From contig CP007053.1 in NCBI GenBank assembly GCA_000242935.3, forward strand, positions 5,813,001-5,877,000: 64,000 nt of DNA, read 5' to 3'. Made by a program: the position numbers and the translations under genes. This stretch comes from Opitutaceae bacterium TAV5. GTDB taxonomy: Bacteria; Verrucomicrobiota; Verrucomicrobiia; Opitutales; Opitutaceae. Shown in pieces: positions 1 to 9,045 of this stretch (the stretch's first letter is position 1; each line of letters opens with the position of its first letter). The notes beneath the pieces are model-generated. The model was given only the letters and a program-made list of their open reading frames with translations. It had not been told where the DNA came from and ran no database searches.

Positions 1-458
1 CCTGGGATTACGGTACTCCGGTTTCCCGGGAAAAACTGGCCGGCGTGCAGCAGGCGATCATCGAAGCCGGGAAAAAAACGACGCTGGCCGGAATCTTTTC
101 GCAACCGCCGGGCACGACATTCGAGGCTCCGCTCGCGGCGCTGTTCGCCAATCCGAAAACCGCGCCCGATGCGCTGCTCTGTAATCCTTCCTCCGTGGCG
201 ACGAATTGCCTGGATTTCCTCGACCGGGAAAACATCTCCGTTCCGGACGACTGCGCCCTGCTTTCCCTGAACGATCACGAGATGTTCGATACCGGCCGCC
301 TCCCGGTGACGGCAGTCGGCCAGGACAACGAGTTTATCGGACGCCGCGCCGCGCAGATCGCGCTCGGGCTGATCGCGGCGAAGCGGCCGCAGGTCGTCTG
401 CGAACGTCACGCCTGTTTCAACCTCATCCAGAGGGCGACCACGCGGCCGCCCGGCTGA
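1..458 (+). CDS. LacI-type sensor-domain transcriptional regulator, 3' part
   Basis: Only the C-terminal 152 codons are in the window; the open frame runs off the left edge (first complete codon at base 3) and the DNA-binding head is not visible. The visible part has the end of a LacI/GalR-type periplasmic-binding-like domain: DYGTPVSREKLAGVQQAI, then a DALLCNPSS stretch, the block SVPDDCALLSLND, and the C-terminal pattern of a variable loop, GRRAAQIALGLI and a final strand. In this family the domain binds a sugar or sugar-derived effector. The protein could carry either a LacI or a GntR head, as chimeras of that kind occur twice more in the window. It lies 12 bp upstream of a dehydrogenase gene on the same strand. 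A LacI-style palindrome occurs twice downstream (1616 and 2163), so cassette A is its plausible target (inference). Confidence 0.8.
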   Translation, partial: WDYGTPVSREKLAGVQQAIIEAGKKTTLAGIFSQPPGTTFEAPLAALFANPKTAPDALLCNPSSVATNCLDFLDRENISVPDDCALLSLNDHEMFDTGRLPVTAVGQDNEFIGRRAAQIALGLIAAKRPQVVCERHACFNLIQRATTRPPG

Positions 459-470
459 TCCGCATTTCCC

Positions 471-1553
471 ATGATCTCATCCGCATCCGACCTGCATTCC
501 GGTTTGTCCGCCAGCGGCGCGACGATGAAGGCGCCGGCCCCGGAGCGACCCGTCCCTGTGCTGGTCGCCCTGTCCTCTGCCGAGCGCGCGCGTTTTTTCC
601 CCGACGACCTGACACGGGCCGATTATCCCGTGGCGATCGACTGGCATACGATGCCCGAGAAACTTTCCGCACCGGAATGGGCGGCGCTGCTTTCCCGGAT
701 CGATCCCGAGGTGATCGTGGGCGGGTGGAAAATGCCGCCGCTGGCCGGCGAGATGGTCGGGCGATGCCCGTCGTTGCGCTACCTCTGTTATGTGGCCGGG
801 TCGGTGCGCAAGAAGGTGGATCGCTCCTTCATCGAGCGCGGCGGGGTGGTGAGCAACTGGGGCGACGCAGTGGCGCCTTCCGTGGCCGAATGCGCGCTCA
901 TGCTCACGCTGATGTGCCTGCGCCAAGCGACGCGGTTCGCCCTGGATCTCCACGTCGATCGCGGCTGGCGCACGCCGGGCGCGCCGTTGCCGCTGGGCCT
1001 GTATCGCCGGAAAGTCGGCATCCACGGATTCGGGGCCGTGGCGCGCGCGCTGCTCCGGCTGCTGGCGCCATTCGGGGCGCAGATCGAGGCATTTTCGGAG
1101 CCGGTGCCGGAAACGGTTTTTGCGGCGCACGGCGTCCGCAAGGCCGCAAGCCTTGCCGCGCTCTATCGCGAGAATGATGTCGTCATCGTCGTCGAGGCAC
1201 TCACGCCGTTGACGCGCGGCAGCGTGGACGCCGCGATTCTCGCCGGCCTTCGTCCCGGCGCGGTGCTGGTCAACGTCGGCCGCGGCCCGATCATCGACGA
1301 CCCGGCCCTGGAAAAACTGGCGGCGCGCGGAGAGGTGCAGATCGGGCTGGATGTCTTTGCGACCGAGCCGCTGCCGCCCGCCTCGCCATTGCGCGGCCTG
1401 CGCAACGTCACGCTCCTGCCACACACGGCGGGCCCGACGATCGACTGGTATCCGCTGTGCGGGCGGCGGGCGCTGGACAACCTGCGCGCCTGGCTCGCAG
1501 GCGGGACGCCGCCGGACGCCGTTTCGCTGCAACGGTATGATGTTTCCACCTGA
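471..1553 (+). CDS. D-2-hydroxyacid dehydrogenase family protein
   Basis: A 360-residue protein of the D-isomer-specific 2-hydroxyacid dehydrogenase family, which interconverts 2-keto acids and D-2-hydroxy acids with NAD(P)H. The Rossmann motif GFGAVARALL is near residue 185. The signature VNVGRGPIIDD is near residue 266, followed by the substrate-side block LDVFATEPLP. The catalytic-histidine motif LPHTAG is near residue 316. The length is normal for the family. The start at 471 leaves only 12 bp after the regulator; an in-frame ATG at residue 19 (base 525), closer to the conserved core, is a possible alternative. The substrate cannot be read from sequence. In this context, a keto acid from sugar-acid breakdown is a reasonable guess. 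Confidence 0.88.
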   Translation: MISSASDLHSGLSASGATMKAPAPERPVPVLVALSSAERARFFPDDLTRADYPVAIDWHTMPEKLSAPEWAALLSRIDPEVIVGGWKMPPLAGEMVGRCPSLRYLCYVAGSVRKKVDRSFIERGGVVSNWGDAVAPSVAECALMLTLMCLRQATRFALDLHVDRGWRTPGAPLPLGLYRRKVGIHGFGAVARALLRLLAPFGAQIEAFSEPVPETVFAAHGVRKAASLAALYRENDVVIVVEALTPLTRGSVDAAILAGLRPGAVLVNVGRGPIIDDPALEKLAARGEVQIGLDVFATEPLPPASPLRGLRNVTLLPHTAGPTIDWYPLCGRRALDNLRAWLAGGTPPDAVSLQRYDVST

Positions 1554-1590
1554 GCCGGGAAAGGGAGACCTCTGTCCGATGTAAGAAATC

Positions 1591-1629
1591 CCGAAAAAAT
1601 TCTTGATCTGATAATCTGAAACGTTACAG
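1591..1629 (+). repeat. Direct repeat copy 1 with LacI-style operator
   Basis: The copy reads CCGAAAAAAT, then a TTGATCTGATAATCT segment, and ends in CTGAAACGTTACAG (1616-1629). It is about 80% identical to the copy at 2140-2176, with two small gaps. The last 14 bases form the near-palindrome CTGNAACGTTNCAG with a central CG, the typical shape of LacI-family operators. Confidence 0.6.
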
Positions 1630-2139
1630 GTTTTATCCGCCTCCTGTTTTCCCCCTGTTCCATCATCCATCGTCTCCGGTCCTGCGACCGGGTCGCACAC
1701 GATCTGCTTTGCGAATTTCTTCCGGCGGTTGACCGCCGGGTTTTGTCACATCCTCTTCTCGCCGGAAAACTGTCACACTTATGGAAAGACTCTTTGATCA
1801 TCGGCTGCTTCCGTTCCTTTTCGGTGGCGGTTTTCATCGGACGGGAGATGTGCGCCTGCCGCCTCGGCGAACTGGTTTTGCCCGGCGTGGCGGTGAGGCT
1901 GTCGCTGTCCATGTCCGGGTACCCGGAGTGGTTCGAAACCCGTCTGCAAAAATGAGCATTTTTATGCTTTCTGCTCCCGATTCGCGAAGACCCCGACTGC
2001 TGGCATCGTTTTTGCTAAGAGAACTTCGCTGGCGGACTGACCTTCGCACCCGACTTTCGCCCGGAGGGTAAATCCGGTTTTTCTTACGAGGCTTCTGCAA
2101 ACCAGCCGACACTGCGGCGAAAAACAAAAACAACCAAAT

Positions 2140-2176
2140 CCGAACAAATCCTGATCTAAAATCTAAAACGTTACAG
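2140..2176 (+). promoter_or_regulatory. Direct repeat copy 2 / probable LacI-type operator before cassette A
   Basis: Begins CCGAACAAAT and ends in CTAAAACGTTACAG (2163-2176), matching the 1591-1629 copy. The palindromic core sits 14 bp upstream of the ATG at 2191. If it is an operator, it is placed to block the promoter of, or ribosome access to, cassette A. The truncated regulator at the window's left edge is the natural candidate ligand (inference). Confidence 0.5.
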
Positions 2177-2190
2177 AAACTGATAACCTT

Positions 2191-3186
2191 ATGATTCCTC
2201 ATACAACAAAACCAACAGGCAGAATCCGGAAGACGTTTGGTGCTCTTCTTCTGATTTCCGGAGCCTCCATCTCCGTGATACGGGCGCAGGTGACCAATTA
2301 TGAATGGGCTTCCGCCACAGACGGTGACTGGGAGACCCGGACCAACTGGAGTCCCGATCCCGGAAGCGCAGCCATCGGTACCAATGCCGCAACCCGCTTT
2401 GACCGGGTTACGATTTCGAAAGAGGTGACGGTGACAAGAACGGGAGACATCCGGTTCTACACGAGCGGCACGCCGACAGGAACCAAAACGGGCTCCTTCA
2501 ACGCGCTCACCCTGAGCGGGAATGCAAGGCTTGACGTGACGGGCGATGTGCAGATCAGCAGTTCGTCGGGAGGCTATACCCGTAATGCTCTTGTCGAAAC
2601 GGGCAGCATCCTGAATATCGCAGGAACCCTGAGCACGGGTGTGCAAAATGCCACGGGAGTAACAAGTCGCTGGGATATTCGGGGAAGTGTCACCACTGCG
2701 AATTTTGCAGGACAACAGAGCACCAGTGCAAACGATGGAGTTAACGGCGGATATATCCTCAACATTGACGGAGGCAGTTTTACCGTGACGGAAACTTTCG
2801 ACTGGAGGGTCACCACGGGAGCCCGCACGGACCTCACCGGGCAGATCAATATTTCCGGTGGTGGTACTGTGTTTATAAATACGATGAACGAGGAGTGGGC
2901 GTTTTCGTCGCAACAGTTCGTCAATTTCGGGGATGGTACGGGAAGTCTGACATTTGGAAAAACCAATTGGGGAGAGGAGAGTCTTGTACGCAGTCTGATT
3001 TCAAGCGGTCATATCCGCTTGGACAGTTCCGTGCAAGGCCAGCTCGATCTTGCAGACAATGGCGACACCTGGACCATTTCAGTTTCGACCATTCCGGAAC
3101 CTGCGACTGTCGCCGTGCTGGCCGCAGCGATATTACTTGTTTACGCCGCAACGAATCGCCTCCGAAACCCCGCTCACACTTCCTGA
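2191..3186 (+). CDS. PEP-CTERM sorting domain protein (cassette A)
   Basis: A 331-residue exported protein. It has an N-terminal signal peptide (basic start, hydrophobic core LLLISGASISVI, cleavage near RAQ) and a beta-rich middle full of short Gly/Thr/Ser strands, including the motif WETRTNWSPDPG. The C terminus is a PEP-CTERM sorting signal: IPEPATVAVL at residue 301, a hydrophobic helix, then a basic tail. PEP-CTERM proteins are recognised by exosortase and anchored to the surface or exopolysaccharide; no exosortase is in this window. It is the first gene of cassette A, 13 bp upstream of the pseudopilin. The binding target is unknown; a role in presenting or holding polysaccharide is inference. 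Confidence 0.85.
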   Translation: MIPHTTKPTGRIRKTFGALLLISGASISVIRAQVTNYEWASATDGDWETRTNWSPDPGSAAIGTNAATRFDRVTISKEVTVTRTGDIRFYTSGTPTGTKTGSFNALTLSGNARLDVTGDVQISSSSGGYTRNALVETGSILNIAGTLSTGVQNATGVTSRWDIRGSVTTANFAGQQSTSANDGVNGGYILNIDGGSFTVTETFDWRVTTGARTDLTGQINISGGGTVFINTMNEEWAFSSQQFVNFGDGTGSLTFGKTNWGEESLVRSLISSGHIRLDSSVQGQLDLADNGDTWTISVSTIPEPATVAVLAAAILLVYAATNRLRNPAHTS

Positions 3187-3199
3187 CTACGTTGATATC

Positions 3200-4045
3200 A
3201 TGAAAAACGACAATATTGGACGGGGATGCTTCGAACTATATCCCGGCGTTCCATCGCGAGAAAATTGGATGCGACTGCGAGTTTGTCGCCTGGTTGGCAA
3301 GAGACCGGCATTCCGGTCGACATATGGCGGCCATGGCCGCGAGGGATTCACCTTGGTGGAATTGCTTACCGTAATCGTGATCATCGGCATACTCGCCGGT
3401 ATTCTGATCCCGGTGGTCGGCACTGTCAGGAAAAAGGCCAGAAGCGCCCAGTGTCTTTCCAATCTTCGCCAGTGCGGCGCGGCCCTTCTGCTGCATGCCT
3501 CGGAGAACAGGGGAGTGATCAATTACAAGGCGGGCGGCAGTGGAGGAATCGGCAACATATGGACCGGATTTGTTGCCAACTACGTGGTGTCGACGGCCGT
3601 CAATTATTCGACCATGCCGCGTAATCCATCGCTGGATATCCTCTATTGTCCATCGTATTTCCCCTTCCGGCATGACCCGGAGAATTCGAACTGGCAGTGG
3701 GATTGCTATGGCGGTTATTTCGTCTCCACGAGTTCGTCGAAGCGAACAAGCGTAAGCGAGGGCGGAAGCACATGGACGAGCCACCAGATCAATCTGGCCA
3801 CGCTCGACTCGCCTTCCCGGTATCCGATCCTCATGGACAGCATTACACCCAGCCTGGACAGGCAGCGGATGAACATCACATCGCATACCGCAAGCAGCAG
3901 TGCTCCCTCCGTCCATATGCGCCACGGGAGCCGCGCCAACACGGTTTTTTATGATGGCCATGTCAAGGCACTGGATGCCGTCTCGTTGAAAGACACCGGG
4001 TTTGTCAGCGGCTACGACGAAGACGTCAAACTTGTCACTTTTTAA
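3200..4045 (+). CDS. Prepilin-type (pseudopilin) H-X9-DG protein (cassette A)
   Basis: A 281-residue protein with a class III prepilin leader and helix: GREGFTLVELLTVIVIIG near residue 48, with the conserved Glu at +5, followed by a hydrophobic helix and a positively charged RKKARS segment. Near the C terminus is HGSRANTVFYDGHV, a perfect H-X9-DG motif, known from the large family of Planctomycetes/Verrucomicrobia pseudopilin-like proteins. The ATG at 3200 follows the PEP-CTERM stop by 13 bp; earlier in-frame ATG codons lie inside that gene and are rejected. A prepilin peptidase should cleave after the Gly. No type II secretion or pilus machinery is nearby, so the protein probably works with machinery encoded elsewhere or as a solitary envelope protein. 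Confidence 0.85.
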   Translation: MKNDNIGRGCFELYPGVPSRENWMRLRVCRLVGKRPAFRSTYGGHGREGFTLVELLTVIVIIGILAGILIPVVGTVRKKARSAQCLSNLRQCGAALLLHASENRGVINYKAGGSGGIGNIWTGFVANYVVSTAVNYSTMPRNPSLDILYCPSYFPFRHDPENSNWQWDCYGGYFVSTSSSKRTSVSEGGSTWTSHQINLATLDSPSRYPILMDSITPSLDRQRMNITSHTASSSAPSVHMRHGSRANTVFYDGHVKALDAVSLKDTGFVSGYDEDVKLVTF

Positions 4046-4159
4046 CCCAGGCATCCCCTATGTGCAGGTGTTAAGACAACAACGGGCGCGCTCGCGCCCT
4101 GCTCCGGCCGAGTGTGAGCGCGCACCGGTTGCCCCTCTCTTGCAAAACTTCCTTTTCAA

Positions 4160-7100
4160 ATGCCATTCCCCCCTCTCCACAAGCTGCGACGCTGGCCGCG
4201 CTTCCTGATTCCCGGTTGCGCCGTGTTGTCCCTTGCGGCTGCCGGTTTCGACGTGGACACCTCCCCCCAGCCCGAAAAGCACCCTCCGGAGGTCCCGGTC
4301 GAGGGGGAACGCGTCAGCGTCAATCCTCCCTCGATGGTCTGGCGTGTGGACAAGCGGGCGGCTTCGTATGGGGTGGAGTTTTCTCCGGACCGCTCGTTTC
4401 CGGAGGACAGCCGGCTCATCCGTGTGGAGAATATTCCGTATTCGTTCTATAACTATTCGTCGCCGCTCGCTCCCGGACAATGGTTCTGGCGCTATTTCGT
4501 CAAAACGGCCGACGGGCGTCTCTCCAGACCCGGCCCGGTGCGTTCTTTTATCGTGCCGCCCGATGCGGAGGCATTGCCGCTGCCGGCTCCTGCCGATCTG
4601 CTGGCGCAGATGCCGGCGCACCCTCGCGTCTTTGTGACTCCGGCCACGCTCGCCGCCTTCCGCTCCCGTCGGGAAGGAGCTTCGCACGATGCCTGGGAAA
4701 GCATCCGCGAAAAGGCCGACGCCCTCCTCGCCGGCAAATCCCCCGTCCTGCCGCGCACGCGCATCCCGCTTGCCGAAGCCGAAATCAAACACTCCTCCGT
4801 CTCGATCAGCCAGTCGTGGAAAAAAGGCGACCCGATCCGTCGTCAGGTTTTCTGGCTCGATGCCAAAGGCGCCGCCTGGTGGACGCCGGCGTTTTCCTAC
4901 GTGGACCTCGCCAACTCCGCGAACAAGGCCGATGTGCTTTCACTCGCGTGGCTCATTTCCGGCGATGAACGCTACGCCGAAGCCGCCCGCAAATGGCTCG
5001 ATCACGTCGCACAGTTCCGCATCGACTGGCACCTCGATCCGCAGACACGCGCCGGCCACGATACGGTCGTTTACGCCTACGAGTATGGCCTCAAGGCCGC
5101 CGCCCTCGCCTACGACCGGCTTTACGACCGGCTGACGCCCGCCGAACGCGCCGCGATGATCGCCCACGTCGAATATCACGTCGAGTCGGCCGGCATATGG
5201 ATTCGGGACAAATCGCTCGTTCACCTGAACTATCAGTCGTCGCACGTGCAGCAGTGCATGCACGCGTTGCTCACCACCGTCCTCGCCACCGCGAAAGATT
5301 CGCCGGCGATCGACAAATGGGTGGCGTATATCGTTCCCCAATACGTCAACCGCATCGCGTGGACGAGCGAAGACGGCGGTTATTTCGAAGGGCAAACCTA
5401 CGGGCACAAGTTCGCCATGATCCTCGAAGGACTGGCGGCCATCCGCACGGCTTGCGGCATCGACCTTTTCCGGCAGCCCGCGTTGCGCAATGCCGGCCCG
5501 TACTGGCTCTACGCGATGAACCTCAACTACTGGTTCAATCACTGGGGCGACAACTACAGCCTGATCTGGCCGTGGGCGAATCCGCGCGATGCGTACATCT
5601 CCGGTTTTCTCGCTGCGATGACCCATGATCCTTACGTCAAATGGTACGCCGATACCGTCCTGACCGATCCGGAAAACATCCCGTTCTACTACATCTCCGG
5701 CCAGGCTCCGGCGGCGCGTCCGCCGGTGGATATTCCCCAGGCGCGGGTGTTCCCGCTCACCGGCACCGTTACCGCCTACGACCGTTTTTACGACCACCAG
5801 GGCGCCCGCGTCTTTTTCCGGAGCAGCCCGTGGGGCGCGCACAGCCACTCGCACGCCGACCAGAACGCCTTCGTCATTCACGCCGGCGGCGAGATCCTCG
5901 CACCGGATACGGGCTACTACACTTACTCGGGCGATGTCTATCACCAGCAGTGGAGCAAGTCCACGGTCGCCCACAATTCGATGCTCGTGAACGGCAAGGG
6001 CCAGCCGCTCAACATTGGCGCAAAAGGCAGGATCACGGAATTTTTCCACGGCGGGCGGTTCACCTTTTTCGTCGGCGACGCATCGCAGGCTTACGAGAAA
6101 CCGCTCGAAACATTCAGGCGCGCCCTGCTGTTTGTCCGGCCCGGCACGTGGATCGTTTACGACGAGCTCAAGGCGGGCGAGCCGTCGAAATTCACATGGT
6201 TGCTCAACACGTTCGAGCAGCCCGATATCTCTCCCGACACGCGCCGCATGGTGGTGCGGCAGCAGGCGATGCGCCTCGGTGTCGAACATCTGCTGCCGGA
6301 GGCCATCGGCTACGAAACCGGCAACAAGCGGCCTTACCCGCTGAAAACGCAGGGGAAGATGTGGTCGCGTTTCACGGAGGCGTTTCCGCAGCCGTGGCAC
6401 ACCGAAGTGACGAACGCCACCGCCGTCCGCGATACGGCGTTCCTGGCCCTGCTCCAGAGCTGGCGCGAACCCGACGAGGACGACACGGGCAACACGAGCG
6501 GCGCGGCGTGGCAGGCGGACGTGACGATCAATACGCCCTCCACCGTGGGCGCCGTGCTGGGTGCAGTTCCAGACGGAGGGGCGGCGTCTCCGCCGCCGGA
6601 GGCGCTCCAGCGCGCCCCGAAGTCTTCCGGGCTCGCGTTCGATTCCATCAGCGGGGACGCCAGCCGCTCCGTAGTGCTTTTCCGGCGGCAGCAGGCCTCC
6701 GGCGTGCCCGCCGATGCGTCCGCGATCACCGGCGGTGGCGTTTCGGCGCGGGCGCAGGCCGCCGCCGTGTTGCCGGATGACTGGATGCTGGTGCGCGGGA
6801 CGCGCCTTGCGTCCGCCGAACGCCTTTTGTGGGAAAGCACCGCGCCACTGAACGTCAGCACCAGCTTTTCTTCGCCCGGCGCGGCTGCGCTGGTGCGCGT
6901 GGACGGCCTGCCGTCTTCCGGCGCTCCTGTTTCGGCGCGCCTGGCGTTGCCGGCCCGCCCCTCGCGCATCCTCATCGCCCCGTCCGAAAAACCGGAGCAG
7001 GCCCGCCCGCTCTCCTTCACCTGGGACGCGACAAAAGGTGTGGCCGTTTTCTCCCTGCCGGGTCAGTCTGCCGCCGCTGCGGCTTCACCGACAGTGCTGT

Positions 7101-7951
7101 GGATCGACCCTGTGGTGGACATCACCCGCCCGCTCTCCCCCGCAACACTGGAGGTGAAAGATTCCGGCGGCTCGCATGACATCGCCTTGCAACCTGCCTG
7201 GGCGGAAAACGGTGGCGTGGTTTATCTTGCCGAAACCTCCGTGCGCGACCCCGGCCTCTATACGCTGGACGCCAGCGCAAGCCCGGATTCCGGCGCGACT
7301 GCCGCGTCGGCGTCGCCCGTGGAGTTTTTGATGCAGGACCGCTGGGAACCGGCAAAAACCGCGCGCGGGCCGGGACCGGCGACGGGCACGTTGCGCGAGG
7401 GCACCTGGATCTTCGTCCACGCGACGCCGCAGGACACCGCGCCGCGCTTCACCGCCGCGCTCGTGCAGGCGCACCCGCGCGGGCAGATCGACAACCTGCT
7501 TCGCAACGGAAATTTCGAGGAAGGCAGTCCCGGCTACCCGCCGCGCGGCTGGACGTTTCCCACGACCAGTCGAAAGGACACGCCCGGCTGGGGTGAATGG
7601 AGCCAGCAAGACCCGGCGGAAGGCAAATCGTGCCTCCGTTTTTACCGGGACAAGGATGCGCGCTCGCTGGTCAGCCAGCCGATGCGTTTGCTCGGCGGTG
7701 GCGAGTACCACCTGCGCTTTCGCACGCGTGGCGCCGTGCGCGGCGCGTACATCCTCGTTGAGGGCGCGCGCGGACGCTCCGGCAAGGTGAACATCAACCC
7801 TTCGCCGGATGCCTGGAGCACGCAGACCGCGTCGATCGCCCTCGTGCCGGGTTACACCACCCTCACCATTGTCTTTCCCGCCGGCCCCGAAGCGGAACTC
7901 TGGCTCGACGACATCCGGTTCGGAAAAATCCAACCCTCGCAACAACCATGA
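4160..7951 (+). CDS. Large heparinase II/III-type polysaccharide lyase (cassette A)
   Basis: A 1263-residue secreted protein with a short N-terminal signal sequence. The first part (about residues 30-150) is beta-rich. It is followed by an alpha/alpha-toroid domain (about 170-520; e.g. YAYEYGLKAAALAYDRLYDR) of the DUF4962/heparinase N-terminal type. The central heparinase II/III beta-sandwich carries the His-rich segment AHSHSHADQNAF near residue 560 and TVAHNSMLVNGKGQ. A long beta-rich C terminus ends in a carbohydrate-binding-module-like segment starting LRNGNFEEG (about 1113). Such enzymes cleave uronic-acid polysaccharides by beta-elimination. It is larger than typical heparinase II (about 750 residues) because of the C-terminal additions. 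The next gene starts within its stop (ATGA), indicating translational coupling. The exact substrate is not determinable. Confidence 0.85.
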   Translation: MPFPPLHKLRRWPRFLIPGCAVLSLAAAGFDVDTSPQPEKHPPEVPVEGERVSVNPPSMVWRVDKRAASYGVEFSPDRSFPEDSRLIRVENIPYSFYNYSSPLAPGQWFWRYFVKTADGRLSRPGPVRSFIVPPDAEALPLPAPADLLAQMPAHPRVFVTPATLAAFRSRREGASHDAWESIREKADALLAGKSPVLPRTRIPLAEAEIKHSSVSISQSWKKGDPIRRQVFWLDAKGAAWWTPAFSYVDLANSANKADVLSLAWLISGDERYAEAARKWLDHVAQFRIDWHLDPQTRAGHDTVVYAYEYGLKAAALAYDRLYDRLTPAERAAMIAHVEYHVESAGIWIRDKSLVHLNYQSSHVQQCMHALLTTVLATAKDSPAIDKWVAYIVPQYVNRIAWTSEDGGYFEGQTYGHKFAMILEGLAAIRTACGIDLFRQPALRNAGPYWLYAMNLNYWFNHWGDNYSLIWPWANPRDAYISGFLAAMTHDPYVKWYADTVLTDPENIPFYYISGQAPAARPPVDIPQARVFPLTGTVTAYDRFYDHQGARVFFRSSPWGAHSHSHADQNAFVIHAGGEILAPDTGYYTYSGDVYHQQWSKSTVAHNSMLVNGKGQPLNIGAKGRITEFFHGGRFTFFVGDASQAYEKPLETFRRALLFVRPGTWIVYDELKAGEPSKFTWLLNTFEQPDISPDTRRMVVRQQAMRLGVEHLLPEAIGYETGNKRPYPLKTQGKMWSRFTEAFPQPWHTEVTNATAVRDTAFLALLQSWREPDEDDTGNTSGAAWQADVTINTPSTVGAVLGAVPDGGAASPPPEALQRAPKSSGLAFDSISGDASRSVVLFRRQQASGVPADASAITGGGVSARAQAAAVLPDDWMLVRGTRLASAERLLWESTAPLNVSTSFSSPGAAALVRVDGLPSSGAPVSARLALPARPSRILIAPSEKPEQARPLSFTWDATKGVAVFSLPGQSAAAAASPTVLWIDPVVDITRPLSPATLEVKDSGGSHDIALQPAWAENGGVVYLAETSVRDPGLYTLDASASPDSGATAASASPVEFLMQDRWEPAKTARGPGPATGTLREGTWIFVHATPQDTAPRFTAALVQAHPRGQIDNLLRNGNFEEGSPGYPPRGWTFPTTSRKDTPGWGEWSQQDPAEGKSCLRFYRDKDARSLVSQPMRLLGGGEYHLRFRTRGAVRGAYILVEGARGRSGKVNINPSPDAWSTQTASIALVPGYTTLTIVFPAGPEAELWLDDIRFGKIQPSQQP

Positions 7952-8889
7952 CCATGATTTGTCCGCTCACCCAAAAACTCCGTTCCGGCATCTTCGCTCT
8001 GGCAACCTTGGGCCTCGTCCTGTCCGTTCGCGCGGCCGGGATCGGGGAGCAGCACGATGTGCCCTATCTCGATGCAGACCGGCAGGAGACACTGGATATC
8101 TACCTGCCCGCTCCGTCGCCGGGCGGAGCCCGGCGCGCGGGCGTCGTCTGGATTCACGGCGGCGGCTGGTCAGGGGGGGGCAAACGCGACCGTCGCGAGG
8201 TGTCTGTAAGCCGCGGTCTCGCGCAGGCCGGCTTTGTGGTCGTTTCCGTCGATTACCGGCTCGCCATGGAGGAGCTGCCGGGCTGGCCGGTCGCGGTGCA
8301 GGATTGCAAGAACGCCGTCCGTTTCCTCCGTGCCCATGCCGACAAATATGGCATCGATCCCGCCCGCATCGCCGTGGCGGGCGGCTCTGCCGGCGCGCAC
8401 CTCGCGCTGATGGTCGCCTACACGGCCAACGATCCGGCGCTCGAGCCCTCCTCGCCGTATCCCGGCGTGAGCAACGAAGTCGGCGCCGTGGTCGAGTTTT
8501 ACGGTATCACCAATCTCCTTACACGCCAGAGAGTGGACAAGCAGGGCAATCCCACAGGGCAACTGGCAGGCGGCAGCTCGACCAGATTCACCGGCAAGAC
8601 GCGTGCCGCCGGCAGCGACACCTGGCGCTACGCTTCGCCGGTTTCCCATGTGCGCCGCGATGTGCCGCCAACCCTCATCCTGCACGGCAAACAGGACGCG
8701 ACGGTGGACTACCCGCAGGCGCTCGAACTGGCCGACGCGCTGAAAGCGGCCGGGGCGACGTACGAACTCGTGATGCTGGAAAAAGCCGGCCATACCTTCG
8801 ACCTCACACATTGGGGAAAGCAGCCGCTGGAAAAGGACCTCACGCCGCTGGTGGTCGGGTTTCTGCAAAAACACCTCGGTGAAAAATAG
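7948..8889 (+). CDS. Secreted alpha/beta-hydrolase esterase (cassette A)
   Basis: A 313-residue alpha/beta hydrolase of the BD-FAE/carboxylesterase type, with a signal peptide (LALVLS-like core to VRAAG). The oxyanion-hole motif is HGGGW near residue 70. The nucleophile elbow is GGSAG with Ser near 147. The acid is in HGKQDATVDYP near 250 and the His is in KAGHTFD near 281, so the triad is complete. Family members remove acetyl or feruloyl groups from polysaccharides. The start overlaps the lyase stop by 4 bp, so the two are probably co-translated and act on the same decorated glycan. Confidence 0.88.
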   Translation: MTMICPLTQKLRSGIFALATLGLVLSVRAAGIGEQHDVPYLDADRQETLDIYLPAPSPGGARRAGVVWIHGGGWSGGGKRDRREVSVSRGLAQAGFVVVSVDYRLAMEELPGWPVAVQDCKNAVRFLRAHADKYGIDPARIAVAGGSAGAHLALMVAYTANDPALEPSSPYPGVSNEVGAVVEFYGITNLLTRQRVDKQGNPTGQLAGGSSTRFTGKTRAAGSDTWRYASPVSHVRRDVPPTLILHGKQDATVDYPQALELADALKAAGATYELVMLEKAGHTFDLTHWGKQPLEKDLTPLVVGFLQKHLGEK

Positions 8890-8921
8890 AATGAAGAATC
8901 CCGGTACAAGTCAGGGGGGTT

Positions 8922-9009
8922 GGAGCGGCGGCGTCCCGCCGCCGGACGGGATAGTCCCGCAGGATCGGGCGCGCTGGCGCGCGTCCGGCGGCGAGGACGC
9001 CGCCGCTCC
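8922..9009. repeat. REP-like GC-rich hairpin element upstream of MFS gene
   Basis: An 88-bp nested inverted repeat. The outer arms are GGAGCGGCGGCGTCC (8922-8936) and GGACGCCGCCGCTCC (8995-9009). The inner arms are GCCGCCGGACG (8938-8948) and CGTCCGGCGGC (8982-8992). It ends 36 bp before the MFS start codon. The same arm sequence recurs at 28309, 40643 and 63570. It could end transcription of the lyase-esterase unit or act as a REP element. Confidence 0.8.
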
Positions 9010-9045
9010 GACAAGCTGCAGGATGCACCGTTTCCGAATTCACTC

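Larger units (their letters stand above)
1554..2190. other. 637-bp intergenic region without a convincing gene
   Basis: No frame here gives a protein with recognisable character; the small frames are compositionally random. The region is framed by two copies of a roughly 38-bp direct repeat (1591-1629 and 2140-2176), each ending in a LacI-style palindrome. The last copy ends 14 bp before the ATG of the PEP-CTERM gene. Confidence 0.6.

Noticed and set aside
1743-1955. 70-codon frame in the gene-free stretch before cassette A
   Set aside because: Cys-rich and random in composition, with no ribosome site or family resemblance.
8920-9045. Extending the cassette A MFS protein upstream through the REP-like hairpin
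   Set aside because: The extra residues are an Arg/Ala-rich translation of the repeat, and the ATG at 9046 follows it directly. In cassettes B and C, by contrast, the start codon itself lies in the hairpin loop.
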